This document shows positions 18,950 to 28,164 of a stretch of 64,000 nt of DNA, in pieces. The notes below the pieces were generated by a model. That model was given only the letters and a program-made list of their open reading frames with translations, had not been told where the DNA came from and ran no database searches. The translations under genes were made by a program, and so were the position numbers. The stretch comes from an uncultured Flavobacteriaceae bacterium. GTDB lineage: Bacteria > Bacteroidota > Bacteroidia > Flavobacteriales > Flavobacteriaceae. The DNA is taken from the NCBI GenBank assembly GCA_947488435.1, contig CANKZG010000001.1, positions 2,348,308 to 2,412,307 of the forward strand, read 5' to 3'. Every line of letters begins with the position of its first letter. Within the stretch, counting starts at the first letter, position 1.

Positions 18950-19294
18950 ATGAAAATTCTATTTAAAATTTTAGCGGTATTATTTGCAGTGTTTTTTGTT
19001 TGGGCAGCTTATGTTCAAAACAATGATCCTGATGCTACCATGTGGTATGCAATTTATGGTATCGCCGCAGTGGCGTCACTTTTGTTTATTGCGAATAAAT
19101 TACCTTATGCATTGGCAGTTATATTGTTCCTTGGATACGTAATTGGAGCCATTGTGTTTTGGCCTTCTAAGTTTGAGGGTGTAAGTATAGGAGCTGGGGA
19201 TATAAATAATATTGAACATGGGAGAGAGTCCTTGGGGCTGATAATCAATGCATTGATTATGTTAATTTATGCGTGGCGTATCAAACGAAAGTAA
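18950..19294 (+). CDS. TMEM220-like small membrane protein
   Basis: A 114-residue protein with four hydrophobic segments. The motif YVQNNDPDATMWYAIYG after the first helix is the mark of the TMEM220 family. Function is unknown in any organism that I can name. It is last in the ebo run, 3 bases after eboF, and convergent with dnaX 13 bases away. Co-transcription with ebo is inferred from spacing. Confidence 0.8.
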   Translation: MKILFKILAVLFAVFFVWAAYVQNNDPDATMWYAIYGIAAVASLLFIANKLPYALAVILFLGYVIGAIVFWPSKFEGVSIGAGDINNIEHGRESLGLIINALIMLIYAWRIKRK

Positions 19295-19307
19295 AAACTT
19301 CTAGGTT

Positions 19308-21122
19308 TTAGAGATCCAAATCAAATTCATTGCGAAGCAGATCTATTAAAGGGTTTTTTTCGCGTAATTTTTCATATTTCTCTTCAGGAGTAAAAGCAAA
19401 TTTTTTCGCCGTAGTTTCATTAACGGTTATCTTAAGAGTGATTTCATAATTATTTAATTGTTCTTTTAAATAGGTCATGAGATCGTACTGTTCCCGTTCT
19501 ATTTCCTTTTTCATAGTAGTGTTGGGAAGTTCAATCCACAGGGTAGAATTTTCTTTTAGCTTCGGGATATCTGCACTTAAATTTGAGGCTAATATTTTTT
19601 GACCTTTTTTATCGATTTTATCCACAAAATCATTCCAATGTTTGAGCATTTCAGTTTCTGTGAATGTATCTTTAGGTAGTTTGGTTGTATCAACTACAGT
19701 TTCTTTTTTAAGCTGTTGATGTTCTTTCTTAGCTTTTAAACTGGATAGTGAAAGACCAGAAACACGTTTATTAGCAGTGTTGATATTAATTTTTTTGGAA
19801 ACTTGGGATGCAACTTCATTTGCAACTAATGTTTCCTTAGCTTCTGTATTTTCAACAGGTGGATTTTCAGATGCTTCAACGGGTGCGGGGGCTATAGTGT
19901 CTGCAGTAACGTCAGAACTAGAGGGGTGTATAGGATCTTTAGCGCCATCTAGGTGTTCTTTTCCAGCAAGTGGTACGGTGATCTTTCCTTTAAAAAAGGA
20001 AGCAGGAACTAACTTTTGTTGTGAGATGAAACCAATTATTGGCGATTTAGTATTTTTTTTTTCTGAATTAAAATCTAACGAAGCAAGTTTCATCAACGTT
20101 AGTTCAACTAATAGCCGTTGGTTTTTACTAGCCTTATACTTTAAATCGCAATCATTGGCTAAATCTAAAGCACGAACTAGGAAATTTGAAGCAACTTTTT
20201 TCGATTGTATTACATATTTCTTTTGAGTTTCTTCCCCAACTTCCAATAGTTCAAGCGTATGTTGATGTTGACATACCATTAAGTCTCTAAAATGTGAGGC
20301 AAGTCCAGTAATGAAGTGATGTCCATCAAACCCCTTAGCTAGAGTTGTATTAAATAAAACTAAAAGCCCGGGAATATCATGTGCTAAAATTAGATCGGTA
20401 GTACTAAAATAGGTGTCGTAATCTAGAACGTTAAGGTTTTCCGTTACAGCTTTTCGAGTTAGGTGCTTTCCGGAATAGCTAACAACCCTATCAAAAATTG
20501 AAAGTGCATCGCGCATTGCACCATCTGCTTTCTGAGCGATAATGTGCAGTGCATCGTCTTCAGCCTCGATTCCTTGAATTTCTGCAATATGCTTTAAATA
20601 ATGTGCCGCATCTTTAACAGTAATTCGTTTAAAGTCAAATATCTGACAACGCGATAAGATCGTAGGTATAATCTTATGTTTTTCAGTGGTAGCTAATATA
20701 AAAATAGTATGTTTCGGGGGCTCTTCTAAGGTTTTTAAGAAGGCATTAAAGGCGGATTGCGATAGCATATGCACCTCATCAATAATATAAACTTTGTATT
20801 TCCCTACTTGAGGAGGAATACGTACCTGATCTATTAAACTCCGTATATCATCAACTGAATTGTTAGAGGCTGCATCAAGTTCAAAAATATTAAATGCAAA
20901 ATCTTCACCTTCAAGTTCCGTTCCGTCTTGATTAATTTGTTTGGCAAGAATACGCGCACAAGTAGTTTTTCCCACTCCTCTTGGACCACAAAAGAGTAGT
21001 GCTTGCGCTAAATGATTATTTTCAATAGCACTAAGTAATGTATTCGTAATAGATTGCTGTCCTACTACATCTGCAAAGGTTTGCGGTCTATATTTTCGTG
21101 CCGATACAACAAAGGGCTCCAC
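19308..21122 (-). CDS. dnaX: DNA polymerase III subunit gamma/tau
   Basis: A 604-residue clamp-loader ATPase. Walker A GPRGVGKT is at 46-53, Walker B DEVHML from 115, the sensor TTEKHKIIPTILSRC region and the SRC motif follow, then a long low-complexity linker (about 370-480) and a tau-like C-terminal domain. The four-cysteine zinc module normally between Walker A and the DAASNNSVDD motif is absent: only a short acidic segment is there. As far as I recall this is usual in flavobacteria. A -7-like CAAATATA (minus-strand TATATTTG) lies at 21148-21155, without a clear -33 box. Confidence 0.96.
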   Translation of the reverse strand: MEPFVVSARKYRPQTFADVVGQQSITNTLLSAIENNHLAQALLFCGPRGVGKTTCARILAKQINQDGTELEGEDFAFNIFELDAASNNSVDDIRSLIDQVRIPPQVGKYKVYIIDEVHMLSQSAFNAFLKTLEEPPKHTIFILATTEKHKIIPTILSRCQIFDFKRITVKDAAHYLKHIAEIQGIEAEDDALHIIAQKADGAMRDALSIFDRVVSYSGKHLTRKAVTENLNVLDYDTYFSTTDLILAHDIPGLLVLFNTTLAKGFDGHHFITGLASHFRDLMVCQHQHTLELLEVGEETQKKYVIQSKKVASNFLVRALDLANDCDLKYKASKNQRLLVELTLMKLASLDFNSEKKNTKSPIIGFISQQKLVPASFFKGKITVPLAGKEHLDGAKDPIHPSSSDVTADTIAPAPVEASENPPVENTEAKETLVANEVASQVSKKININTANKRVSGLSLSSLKAKKEHQQLKKETVVDTTKLPKDTFTETEMLKHWNDFVDKIDKKGQKILASNLSADIPKLKENSTLWIELPNTTMKKEIEREQYDLMTYLKEQLNNYEITLKITVNETTAKKFAFTPEEKYEKLREKNPLIDLLRNEFDLDL

Positions 21123-21190
21123 GTATTTCGCGTATTTGGGTTTTATACAAATATAGAAATAGCTAAGGACAGAACGATTTATTTGATTGG

Positions 21191-21227
21191 CTTTGCTAAT
21201 TTTTTTATCAACAATTGCTTTACCTTT
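21191..21227 (+). promoter_or_regulatory. Promoter of rnpB
   Basis: TACCTTTG at 21220-21227 is an exact TAnnTTTG box. It sits about 6 bases before the first base of the RNase P RNA P1 stem, where initiation is expected. A TTTG at 21191-21194 is the only nearby -33 candidate, at a long spacing of 25 bases. Confidence 0.6.
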
Positions 21228-21230
21228 GCG

Positions 21231-21566
21231 CTTAGCAGGTCACCTTATCGCCGCACAATTGGTGTGGAGGAAAGTCCGGACACCATAGTGCAGTATAGCG
21301 GGTAACTCCCGTCGTCGTATTAATTTTGTTATTCATATGAGAGGACAAGTGCAACAGAAAGGAAGTACAGGTAATGCTGTAGTGAAATCAGGTAAACTCT
21401 ATACGGTGAAACGCCATGTAAACCAGCATTTAAGGGCTGCACGTCCATGTTGGAGGGTAGGCGGTTAGAACTTTTAGGTAACTAAAAGTCCAGATAAATG
21501 ATAAGGACCTTTTTTCGAGACCTTCTTGAAATTAGAGACAGAATCCGGCTTATGACCTGCTTTTTT
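21231..21566 (+). ncRNA. rnpB: RNase P RNA (class A)
   Basis: Catalytic RNA of RNase P, which matures tRNA 5' ends. The terminal P1 stem pairs AGCAGGTCA (21233-21241) with TGACCTGCT (21553-21561). Conserved core blocks are visible: GAGGAAAGTCCGGAC near 21266, the ACAGAAA block near 21354, GGTAAACTC near 21391, and AGACAGAATCCGGCTTA before the 3' P1 strand. A T-run follows the final stem. About 330 nt, a normal length. It is convergent with rsmD. Confidence 0.96.
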
Positions 21567-21574
21567 AATGATTA

Positions 21575-22120
21575 TTAGGGGTTAGCTTCAAAAAAACTAA
21601 ATACACTACCGCCGTACTTTCTGCTATGTTTGTAATAATCCAGTTCAGAAAGATCGGTGTGTTTGGAATGTTCAATAATTAAAATACCATTTTCAAGAAG
21701 TAAAGTGTTTGCAAAAACCAATAAAGGAATTTTACTAAATTCCGTTAAACTCATATTGTAAGGTGGATCGGCAAAGATAATATCTGCGGGGATATTCACT
21801 TTATTTAGATATTGGAAAACATCACTTTTGACAGTTTCTATAGGGTAATCTAATGTTTGAGAAGTTTCACTCACAAATTTAATGCAGCCATAATTTGCAT
21901 CAACAGAAGTTATTTTTTGTGTACCTCGTGAAGCAAATTCATAACTAATATTTCCTGTTCCACAAAAAAGATCTAGAACTCTGATCTCGTCAAAGTAATA
22001 AGTGTTATTTAAAATATTAAATAACGCTTCTTTGGCCATATCGGTGGTAGGGCGAACGGGTAATTTTTTAGGAGCGGAAATGTGTTTTCCTTTATGCTTT
22101 CCTGAAATGATGCGCATCAA
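21575..22120 (-). CDS. rsmD: 16S rRNA (guanine966-N2)-methyltransferase
   Basis: A 181-residue Rossmann methyltransferase. It begins MMRIISGKHKGKHISAPK, has the SAM motif DLFCGTGNISYEFASRG, and the catalytic FADPPYN. All are characteristic of RsmD, which methylates G966 in the small subunit. It overlaps the upstream DUF3822 gene by 4 bases, so the two are coupled. Confidence 0.95.
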   Translation of the reverse strand: MMRIISGKHKGKHISAPKKLPVRPTTDMAKEALFNILNNTYYFDEIRVLDLFCGTGNISYEFASRGTQKITSVDANYGCIKFVSETSQTLDYPIETVKSDVFQYLNKVNIPADIIFADPPYNMSLTEFSKIPLLVFANTLLLENGILIIEHSKHTDLSELDYYKHSRKYGGSVFSFFEANP

Positions 22121-22950
22121 AGCGTGTTTAAAATGGTGAAATCAATGGTTTTGTCACTATGATCACCCATAACTAAACTATGGGTAGATGGAAAAAAGAT
22201 AGCAATATTTCCAATGTATTTTTGGCATAAATTGTAAATTTCATCTTTCTCATCGATACTTCCCATTAAACGTACCTTAACCACATTACTATCTAAATCC
22301 AATTGTTCCAAAGTGAATAAAAGATAGTACATAAAGTCTGCTGGGGTAGTAAATACAAAATTATTATAGAGCACCAGTTTTTTTTGAGCAATAACAGCGA
22401 TATCCATCTCTTTTCCTGCAATATGAACATAGCAAATCGCGTCATTTCCAGTATTTTGAAGGCTCAAAAGATAATCGATCATTACAGTTCCGATATGTTT
22501 ATATTCAAATTCCCCAAAAAGTTCGTAGATGTAGTTATTGATGTTGACAAAAGGGACATAAACGTTCATTACCTCATAGTTTATAATTTCATCATAAACT
22601 AGAAGGTCATTGGCTAAAATTTTAGCATTAAATTTTAAGTAATTTGCTAAATCATCGGCATTAAACAGCGCTTTCGGCACTAATGAAAATAGACTATTTC
22701 TATGCAATACAACAACTTCGGAAAAGTTCCCTTTATTTATACTATGCGCTTTAAAAAGTGTTTTTAACTGCTTTAATAGCGTGTGCGGATTATGCTCTTC
22801 TTTAAACGAAATACTTTCTGAAACTTCGATAGTATTGGAAATAGTATCGACTACACAAAAAGAAAGTCCATTCAAACTAATTTGAATGGACAACTTATTA
22901 TAATTTTCCAAGGAATTTTTTAAAGTACTATTTGTCTCCTTTTTTGTCAT
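22117..22950 (-). CDS. DUF3822 family protein
   Basis: A 277-residue protein found next to rsmD in Bacteroidetes, which I recognise from position, size and pattern as DUF3822. It shows alternating beta/alpha structure with no transmembrane segment: LSIQISLNGLSFCVVD at the start, and AICYVHIAGKEMDIAVIAQ in the middle. The fold pattern recalls an actin-like or PilM-like ATPase without clear nucleotide motifs. Function unknown. Its start overlaps the end of the upstream gene by 23 bases. Confidence 0.75.
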   Translation of the reverse strand: MTKKETNSTLKNSLENYNKLSIQISLNGLSFCVVDTISNTIEVSESISFKEEHNPHTLLKQLKTLFKAHSINKGNFSEVVVLHRNSLFSLVPKALFNADDLANYLKFNAKILANDLLVYDEIINYEVMNVYVPFVNINNYIYELFGEFEYKHIGTVMIDYLLSLQNTGNDAICYVHIAGKEMDIAVIAQKKLVLYNNFVFTTPADFMYYLLFTLEQLDLDSNVVKVRLMGSIDEKDEIYNLCQKYIGNIAIFFPSTHSLVMGDHSDKTIDFTILNTL

Positions 22951-23578
22951 AAATAGGGGGCCAATTACCGCTTGTGCTTACATCAACTAAAGAGCCAACC
23001 TTAATCTCGGTACCGCTTACTTCTTCAACACTATTTTTAGCATTTTCGGCAGCTCTTAAATCAGAAGGTTGATCATATAAGACTACATCTTTTTTAACCT
23101 TTGCTTCAAAAACCGAAGCCTTAAAACCAACTTTATCAATAAGCGTGGACTTCATCTCAAACTTTTCTCCATTCTGAGCAAAAGGTACATTCATCATAGT
23201 TTTATATCGCGTATCTTTCTTAAATAAAGAATCTTTAACAGAAACTAAACCAAGTGTGTCAATTAAAACCGTATCAATTGGTAAATCTACACCATAAGCT
23301 TTGCTATATCTTGTGAACGAAGAATCACGTTGCTGGGTAATCGTATAATTAGCAGTATCAATAAAAGCAATTAAACTATTAAAATCTCCTGCAAATTTTC
23401 CATTTACTGTCTTGTACGCTTCCTGAGAATTTCGAATATCTTTTAAAACAGATATTACTTTTCCGTAACGTTCTTGTTTAACTTGTTTGAATTTTATCGG
23501 TGCATTTACCGACTTATAAATAAGGAACGCTAAGCCTATACATACTATCCAAAGTACAATTTGAATTATGGTCTTCAT
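22928..23578 (-). CDS. Membrane-anchored conserved protein of unknown function
   Basis: A 216-residue protein with one N-terminal membrane helix (IIQIVLWIVCIGLAFLIY) and an otherwise soluble, presumably periplasmic domain. The segment RYGKVISVLKDIRNSQEAYK after the helix has the look of a pseudopilin-like helix, but no prepilin peptidase site is present. It is the first of a three-gene minus-strand run ending in rsmD and overlaps the next gene. A minus-strand TAGATTTG box lies at 23612-23619, about 35 bases before its start, back-to-back with the helicase promoter. Confidence 0.72.
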   Translation of the reverse strand: MKTIIQIVLWIVCIGLAFLIYKSVNAPIKFKQVKQERYGKVISVLKDIRNSQEAYKTVNGKFAGDFNSLIAFIDTANYTITQQRDSSFTRYSKAYGVDLPIDTVLIDTLGLVSVKDSLFKKDTRYKTMMNVPFAQNGEKFEMKSTLIDKVGFKASVFEAKVKKDVVLYDQPSDLRAAENAKNSVEEVSGTEIKVGSLVDVSTSGNWPPIYDKKGDK

Positions 23579-23644
23579 TTGATAAGAGTTAATTAAATTT
23601 AGTGGTTAGGACAAATCTACAATTTTTTTTTAATCACGAAAGTT

Positions 23645-23672
23645 TTTGGGGTTAAAATTCCTATTATCTTTG
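23645..23672 (+). promoter_or_regulatory. Promoter of the RecD-like helicase gene
   Basis: TTTG at 23645-23648 and TATCTTTG at 23665-23672 (exact TAnnTTTG) are 16 bases apart. Initiation would fall near 23678-23680, so the first in-frame ATG at 23674 would lie upstream of the transcript start and the second ATG at 23680 would be at its very 5' end. Confidence 0.6.
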
Positions 23673-23673
23673 G

Positions 23674-25116
23674 ATGCCTATGCAAACAATAACCGCAACC
23701 AGCTTTTACAAGATTTTAAGAAGTAAATTCCCCTATACACCTACCTCAAAACAAGAAGTTGTATTGCAGCAACTTGCCGAGTTTTCACTCTCTAAGGAAA
23801 AAGACCATATTTTTTTATTAAAAGGATATGCAGGAACGGGTAAAACAACCTTGATAGGAACATTAGTAAATCAGTTGTGGCAAACACGGTTAAAGGCAGT
23901 TTTAATGGCTCCAACGGGTAGAGCAGCAAAAGTTATGACCAGCTATTCTAAAACTCAAGCCTTTACGATCCATCGAAAAATATACTTTCCTAAAAAGGAG
24001 AGTGGAGGAGGAGTACGTTTTGTTTTGACTCCTAATAAACATAGAGATACCTTATTTATTGTTGATGAAGCGTCTATGATACCTGATGCACCAGCCGATT
24101 CTAAGCTTTTTGATAATGGATCGCTTTTAGACGATTTATTAATGTTTGTATACTCTGGTCACAATTGTAAACTTATTTTGATTGGCGATGTAGCTCAGTT
24201 GCCACCTGTAAAACTTGAACTTAGTCCAGCCTTAGATCAACATAAATTAGCGCTGAACTATAACAAGGAGGTTTCACATCTGGAAATGGATGAAGTAATG
24301 CGTCAAGCAGAAGATTCCGGAATTTTAGTAAATGCAACCATGCTACGAGAGCAGTTGCAGAATGAGTTTTTCGAGACATTTCAATTTCACCTGAGTTCGT
24401 ATACCGATATTGTTCGCTTAGTCTCAGGTCCTGATATACAAGAAGCGATAGATGAATCCTACGCCCAAAATGGAAGGGAAGAAACTGCATTTATAGTGCG
24501 TTCTAATAAGCGTGCTAATTTGTATAATGCCAATATTCGAAACCGAATTTTATTTCTAGAGAACGAGTTGGCAGTAGGAGATTATATGATGGTAGTGAAG
24601 AACAACTATTTTTGGCTAAAACCGAATTCCAAGGCAGGATTTATTGCCAATGGCGATATAATAGAAGTACTTGAGATTTTTGCCATTAAAGAATTGTACG
24701 GCTTTAAGTTTGCCGAAGTCAAAGTGAAGATGGTAGATTATCCGGATCAACCGCCATTGGAAACAGTTTTACTTTTAGATACCATTAACTCAGAAACGCC
24801 CTCCTTATCATATGAAGAAGGAAATCGGCTATACCAAGAAGTAATGCAGGACTATGCGCATGAGACCTCTAAATACAAGAAGTTTTTAGGAGTTAAAAAT
24901 AACAAGTATTTCAATGCTTTGCAGGTTAAATTTTCTTATGCTATTACCTGCCATAAATCCCAAGGAGGACAATGGAACACAGTTTTTGTGGAGCAACCTT
25001 ACCTACCTAATGGAGTAGATAAAGACTATCTTCGTTGGTTGTATACCGCGGTTACACGAGCTAAAAGTAAACTCTATTTAATAGGTTTTAAGGATGATTT
25101 TTTTGTTGAGACGTAA
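23674..25116 (+). CDS. RecD/Dda-like ATP-dependent DNA helicase
   Basis: A 480-residue superfamily 1B helicase. Walker A GYAGTGKTTL is at 51-60, then MAPTGRAAKVM (motif Ia), FIVDEASMIPD (Walker B), LIGDVAQLPPV (motif III) and the C-terminal SYAITCHKSQGGQWNTVFVEQ with AVTRAKSKLYL, typical of the UvrD_C_2 end of RecD-like enzymes. No RecB or RecC partner is nearby. Two in-frame ATGs at 23674 and 23680 compete; the promoter position favours 23680 (MQTITATSFYK), which removes two residues. Confidence 0.92.
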   Translation: MPMQTITATSFYKILRSKFPYTPTSKQEVVLQQLAEFSLSKEKDHIFLLKGYAGTGKTTLIGTLVNQLWQTRLKAVLMAPTGRAAKVMTSYSKTQAFTIHRKIYFPKKESGGGVRFVLTPNKHRDTLFIVDEASMIPDAPADSKLFDNGSLLDDLLMFVYSGHNCKLILIGDVAQLPPVKLELSPALDQHKLALNYNKEVSHLEMDEVMRQAEDSGILVNATMLREQLQNEFFETFQFHLSSYTDIVRLVSGPDIQEAIDESYAQNGREETAFIVRSNKRANLYNANIRNRILFLENELAVGDYMMVVKNNYFWLKPNSKAGFIANGDIIEVLEIFAIKELYGFKFAEVKVKMVDYPDQPPLETVLLLDTINSETPSLSYEEGNRLYQEVMQDYAHETSKYKKFLGVKNNKYFNALQVKFSYAITCHKSQGGQWNTVFVEQPYLPNGVDKDYLRWLYTAVTRAKSKLYLIGFKDDFFVET

Positions 25117-25184
25117 TACAGTATTTTAGTGAAAACATAAATTAGCGTATTTGAAAAGAAAACGCTAATAGAATTTGAATTCAA

Positions 25185-25763
25185 ATGACTTCAGAAACAG
25201 TAATCAGTATTTTTTTAGGAATAGGCCTTGCAGCTTCGGTAGGTTTTCGAGTATTCTTACCTTTATTTGCGCTGAGTTTGGCGACTTACTTTGGTTTTTG
25301 GGAATTAAATAGTAATTGGGAATGGATAGGAAGTCTAGCGGCACTTGTGGTATTGGGTGTAGCTACTTTTGTGGAAATATTCGCTTATTTTATTCCTTGG
25401 GTAGATAACTTGCTAGATAGTATAGCAGTACCTTTAGCTGCAATAGCAGGTACAGCGGTTATGGTTTCTACCATTGCTAATTTAGATCCGGTAGTTACAT
25501 GGTCTTTGGCTATTATTGCGGGTGGCGGAACCGCTACAGCGATAAAAGGGGCTTCTGCTACTGGGAGATTGGTCTCTACAGGAACAACAGGTGGCCTTGC
25601 CAATCCTGCAGTTTCAGCCGTGGAAACCGGAACGGCTGTAGTAGTATCTACCGCTTCCGTTGTTTTTCCTCCTTTGGCAATTATCTTGGTACTTGTAATT
25701 TTGTTTGTTCTTTTCAAAGTATACCGAAAGTTTCGTTCAAAGAAATCAAAATCACGGAATTAA
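25185..25763 (+). CDS. DUF4126 membrane protein
   Basis: A 192-residue protein with about five hydrophobic segments. It contains the DUF4126-like pattern [22 protein letters not shown] at the start, a glycine/alanine-rich [25 protein letters not shown] segment, and a basic C-terminus. Role unknown. It lies 5 bases upstream of kdsB and probably forms an operon with it. Confidence 0.78.
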   Translation: MTSETVISIFLGIGLAASVGFRVFLPLFALSLATYFGFWELNSNWEWIGSLAALVVLGVATFVEIFAYFIPWVDNLLDSIAVPLAAIAGTAVMVSTIANLDPVVTWSLAIIAGGGTATAIKGASATGRLVSTGTTGGLANPAVSAVETGTAVVVSTASVVFPPLAIILVLVILFVLFKVYRKFRSKKSKSRN

Positions 25764-25768
25764 AATAT

Positions 25769-26497
25769 ATGAAAATAATTGCTATGATTCCGGCGCGTTA
25801 TGCTGCCTCTCGCTTCCCTGGAAAACTAATGGAAGATCTTGGTGGAAAACCGATTATTGTTAGAACGTATGAAGCTGCTGTTAATACGGGTCTTTTTGAA
25901 GCGGTATATGTGGTTACCGATAGTGATATTATTTTTGAAACCATTGAAAAATATAATGGTAAGGTCATTCGAAGCATTGCAGAACATGAATGTGGTAGTG
26001 ATCGTATTGCAGAAGCAGTGGCAACCATGAATGTGGATATCATTGTAAATGTTCAGGGAGATGAACCTTTTATAGATACCCAAACACTAACAGATGTATT
26101 GGCTGTATTTAACGAGGATACTACACAGGAAATAGATTTGGCTTCGCCTATGACAATAATTAAGGATACTACGGTTATTAACAATCCTAATGTGGTTAAA
26201 GTAATTGTAGATCACAGAAATTTTGCACTTTATTTTTCTCGGGCGCCGATCCCTTATCCAAGGGCAAAAATTACTAGTACAACATATTATAAACATATTG
26301 GAATCTATGCATTTCGAAAAAGAGCACTTATAGACTTTCAACGCTTACCGATGTTAGCTTTAGAAGCTACAGAAAAAATTGAAGCCATACGTTATTTGGA
26401 ATATGGTAAGAAAATAAAAATGGTTCCTACAGCGGTTACCGGAGTTGGAATTGATACTCCTGAAGATTTGAAAGAAGCACGAAAATTATGGAAGTAG
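25769..26497 (+). CDS. kdsB: 3-deoxy-manno-octulosonate cytidylyltransferase (CMP-Kdo synthetase)
   Basis: The frame is open from 25499, but the family N-terminus [19 protein letters not shown] starts at ATG 25769, giving 242 residues; the earlier part lies over the DUF4126 gene. It activates Kdo with CTP for lipopolysaccharide core synthesis. Diagnostic residues are the P-loop-like [27 protein letters not shown] and NVQGDEPFI. The stop overlaps the start of the HAD gene by 10 bases. Confidence 0.95.
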   Translation: MKIIAMIPARYAASRFPGKLMEDLGGKPIIVRTYEAAVNTGLFEAVYVVTDSDIIFETIEKYNGKVIRSIAEHECGSDRIAEAVATMNVDIIVNVQGDEPFIDTQTLTDVLAVFNEDTTQEIDLASPMTIIKDTTVINNPNVVKVIVDHRNFALYFSRAPIPYPRAKITSTTYYKHIGIYAFRKRALIDFQRLPMLALEATEKIEAIRYLEYGKKIKMVPTAVTGVGIDTPEDLKEARKLWK

Positions 26498-27189
26498 ATT
26501 ATAGCAAGATTAAGGTCGTAGGTTTTGATGCAGACGATACCTTATGGGAAAATGAAACTCATTTTAGAAATGCAGAGGAGGAATTTGCTAACCTTTTGGA
26601 AAATTATGAGACTAAAAATAAGGTTGAGCAGGAACTCTTTAAAATGGAAATGAAAAACTTGGAGCTGTACGGGTATGGAATCAAGGGGTTTATGCTTTCG
26701 ATGATCGAATCCTCCTTAGTGCTTTCGAATAATAAAATTTCACAAACGAAACTGCATCAAATTTTAGATATCGGAAAGAAAATGTTAAGTCACCCAGTAA
26801 AAGTACTACCTAACGTTGAACACGTATTGCAGGAATTACAATCCAAGTATAGGTTAATTGTTTTAACAAAAGGAGAACTCCTGCATCAAGAACGAAAACT
26901 TGAAAAATCAGGACTTTCAAAATATTTTCATCATGTAGAAGTACTTAGTGATAAAAAAGAAAGAAATTATCAAAATTTACTGGACCATCTCAACATTAAT
27001 GTAAATGAGTTTTTAATGGTAGGAAATTCCCTAAAATCAGATATTCTGCCTATCATTAATATGGGTGCTCAAGCAATTCATATCCCGTTTCATACAACAT
27101 GGCAACATGAACAAGTAAGCCTGAAAGAAGATGAAAATTCGTTTCTAAAACTGTCTCAAATTATTCAATTACTGGACTATCTTAACTAA
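26488..27189 (+). CDS. HAD-superfamily phosphatase
   Basis: A 233-residue haloacid-dehalogenase-like hydrolase. Motif I is [12 protein letters not shown] (nucleophile Asp with the +2 Asp), motif II VLTKGE, and motif [20 protein letters not shown]. The helical cap between motifs I and II fits a small-molecule phosphatase such as YjjG-like nucleotidases. The substrate cannot be told. It overlaps kdsB by 10 bases and the acyltransferase gene follows after 3 bases, suggesting an envelope-related operon. Confidence 0.85.
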   Translation: MEVDYSKIKVVGFDADDTLWENETHFRNAEEEFANLLENYETKNKVEQELFKMEMKNLELYGYGIKGFMLSMIESSLVLSNNKISQTKLHQILDIGKKMLSHPVKVLPNVEHVLQELQSKYRLIVLTKGELLHQERKLEKSGLSKYFHHVEVLSDKKERNYQNLLDHLNINVNEFLMVGNSLKSDILPIINMGAQAIHIPFHTTWQHEQVSLKEDENSFLKLSQIIQLLDYLN

Positions 27190-27192
27190 AGG

Positions 27193-27732
27193 ATGCACGC
27201 ACTAGCTAAATTTATTTACTTCAAAATGATGAAATGGAAGCTTAAAGGCGCTTTTCCCGAGTTGGATAAATACGTGGTTATTATTGTACCACATACCAGT
27301 TGGATAGATTTTATTGTGGGAGCATTGGTACGAAGTATTACAAAAGAAGAAATCAATTTCATCGGTAAAAAAAGTCTATTTACATCGCCTCTAGGTTGGT
27401 ATTTTAGGTGGATGGGTGGAGCACCTATTGATCGAAGTAAAAGCGAAAATACAGTAGAAGCAACAGCAAAAATATTTGAGGAACGCAAAAAATTTCGATT
27501 GGCATTATCGCCAGAAGGGACTCGAAAAAAAGTAGTGCAATGGAAAACAGGGTTTTACTATATTGCTAGAGCAGCAGAAGTTCCTATTGTTTTAGTGGCT
27601 TTTGATTATGGAAAGAAGGAAGTGAAAATATCTAAGCCATACAAAACAACCCAAAGCAAGTTTGCCGATTTTGAAAAATATACAGCTTTTTTTAAAGGAG
27701 TAAAAGGTAAGGTTGAGGCCTATAGTTACTAA
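27193..27732 (+). CDS. PlsC-like 1-acyl-glycerol-3-phosphate acyltransferase
   Basis: A short (179-residue) lysophospholipid acyltransferase-family protein. The catalytic HxxxxD is PHTSWIDF, the substrate motif is LALSPEGTRKK, and APIDRSKSE lies between them. It lacks the usual N-terminal membrane helix of full-length PlsC, so it may bind membranes peripherally. The acyl acceptor is unknown: glycerophospholipid or ornithine-type lipids are both possible. Last gene of the kdsB run. Confidence 0.86.
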   Translation: MHALAKFIYFKMMKWKLKGAFPELDKYVVIIVPHTSWIDFIVGALVRSITKEEINFIGKKSLFTSPLGWYFRWMGGAPIDRSKSENTVEATAKIFEERKKFRLALSPEGTRKKVVQWKTGFYYIARAAEVPIVLVAFDYGKKEVKISKPYKTTQSKFADFEKYTAFFKGVKGKVEAYSY

Positions 27733-28164
27733 ATCAATTACCGTTTTACAAATACAGAAATTTTTTAATATTCTTTCATTTAAACAGAAAATAACTCGTG
27801 ATTTGGTATAAATATTCGAAATAAAAGAGACAATTGTATGTACAAATATATGTATATACAGAAAATATATCCACTTTTACCGAATCAAGTATGTATTTCA
27901 TCGATTTTAACGCATAATCCATCATTTGGCAACAGGTATCGATTATTTTTGAAATGCACCCCGTCTTATAGAACTTCCGATTACTTCTGCCTAAGCTTAA
28001 ACCAAAAATTCAATACTTATGCTTAAGAAAACTACCCTTCTTAAAGGCCTTTATGTTGCCTTTTTTTATGTCATACTTACTAGGTTTTCAAATTCAGATT
28101 TTGATGTTTTAAACAACATGAAAAATCTATAACCAATATACTTTTAAATATTATTCAATTAGCA
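27733..28164 (+). other. 432-base intergenic stretch before the giant secreted protein gene
   Basis: No supported gene lies here. A 37-codon frame (28019-28132) starts MLKKTTLLKGLYVAFFYVIL, which looks like a bare signal peptide that stops after 37 residues; it may be chance or the remnant of an older 5' end. A longer frame at 27838-28026 has no recognisable content. A small hairpin with a T-run (AAAGGC/GCCTTT at 28043-28063) could act as a terminator. No TAnnTTTG promoter was found. Confidence 0.4.

Noticed and set aside
21054-21305. 83-codon forward ORF
   Set aside because: It runs over the dnaX 5' end, the rnpB promoter and the first part of RNase P RNA; the RNA explains the sequence.
25499-25768. 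Longer 5' end for kdsB (332 codons)
   Set aside because: The extra part lies out of frame over the DUF4126 gene and has no family similarity; the KdsB N-terminus begins at 25769.
27838-28026. 62-codon ORF in the intergenic region before the giant gene
   Set aside because: No recognisable motif, no signal and an unlikely composition (MYKYMYIQKIYPLL...); probably chance.
28043-28067. Hairpin with T-run as a terminator of the kdsB run
   Set aside because: It is about 310 bases after the last gene of that run and the stem is only 6 bp; kept only as a remark in the intergenic entry.
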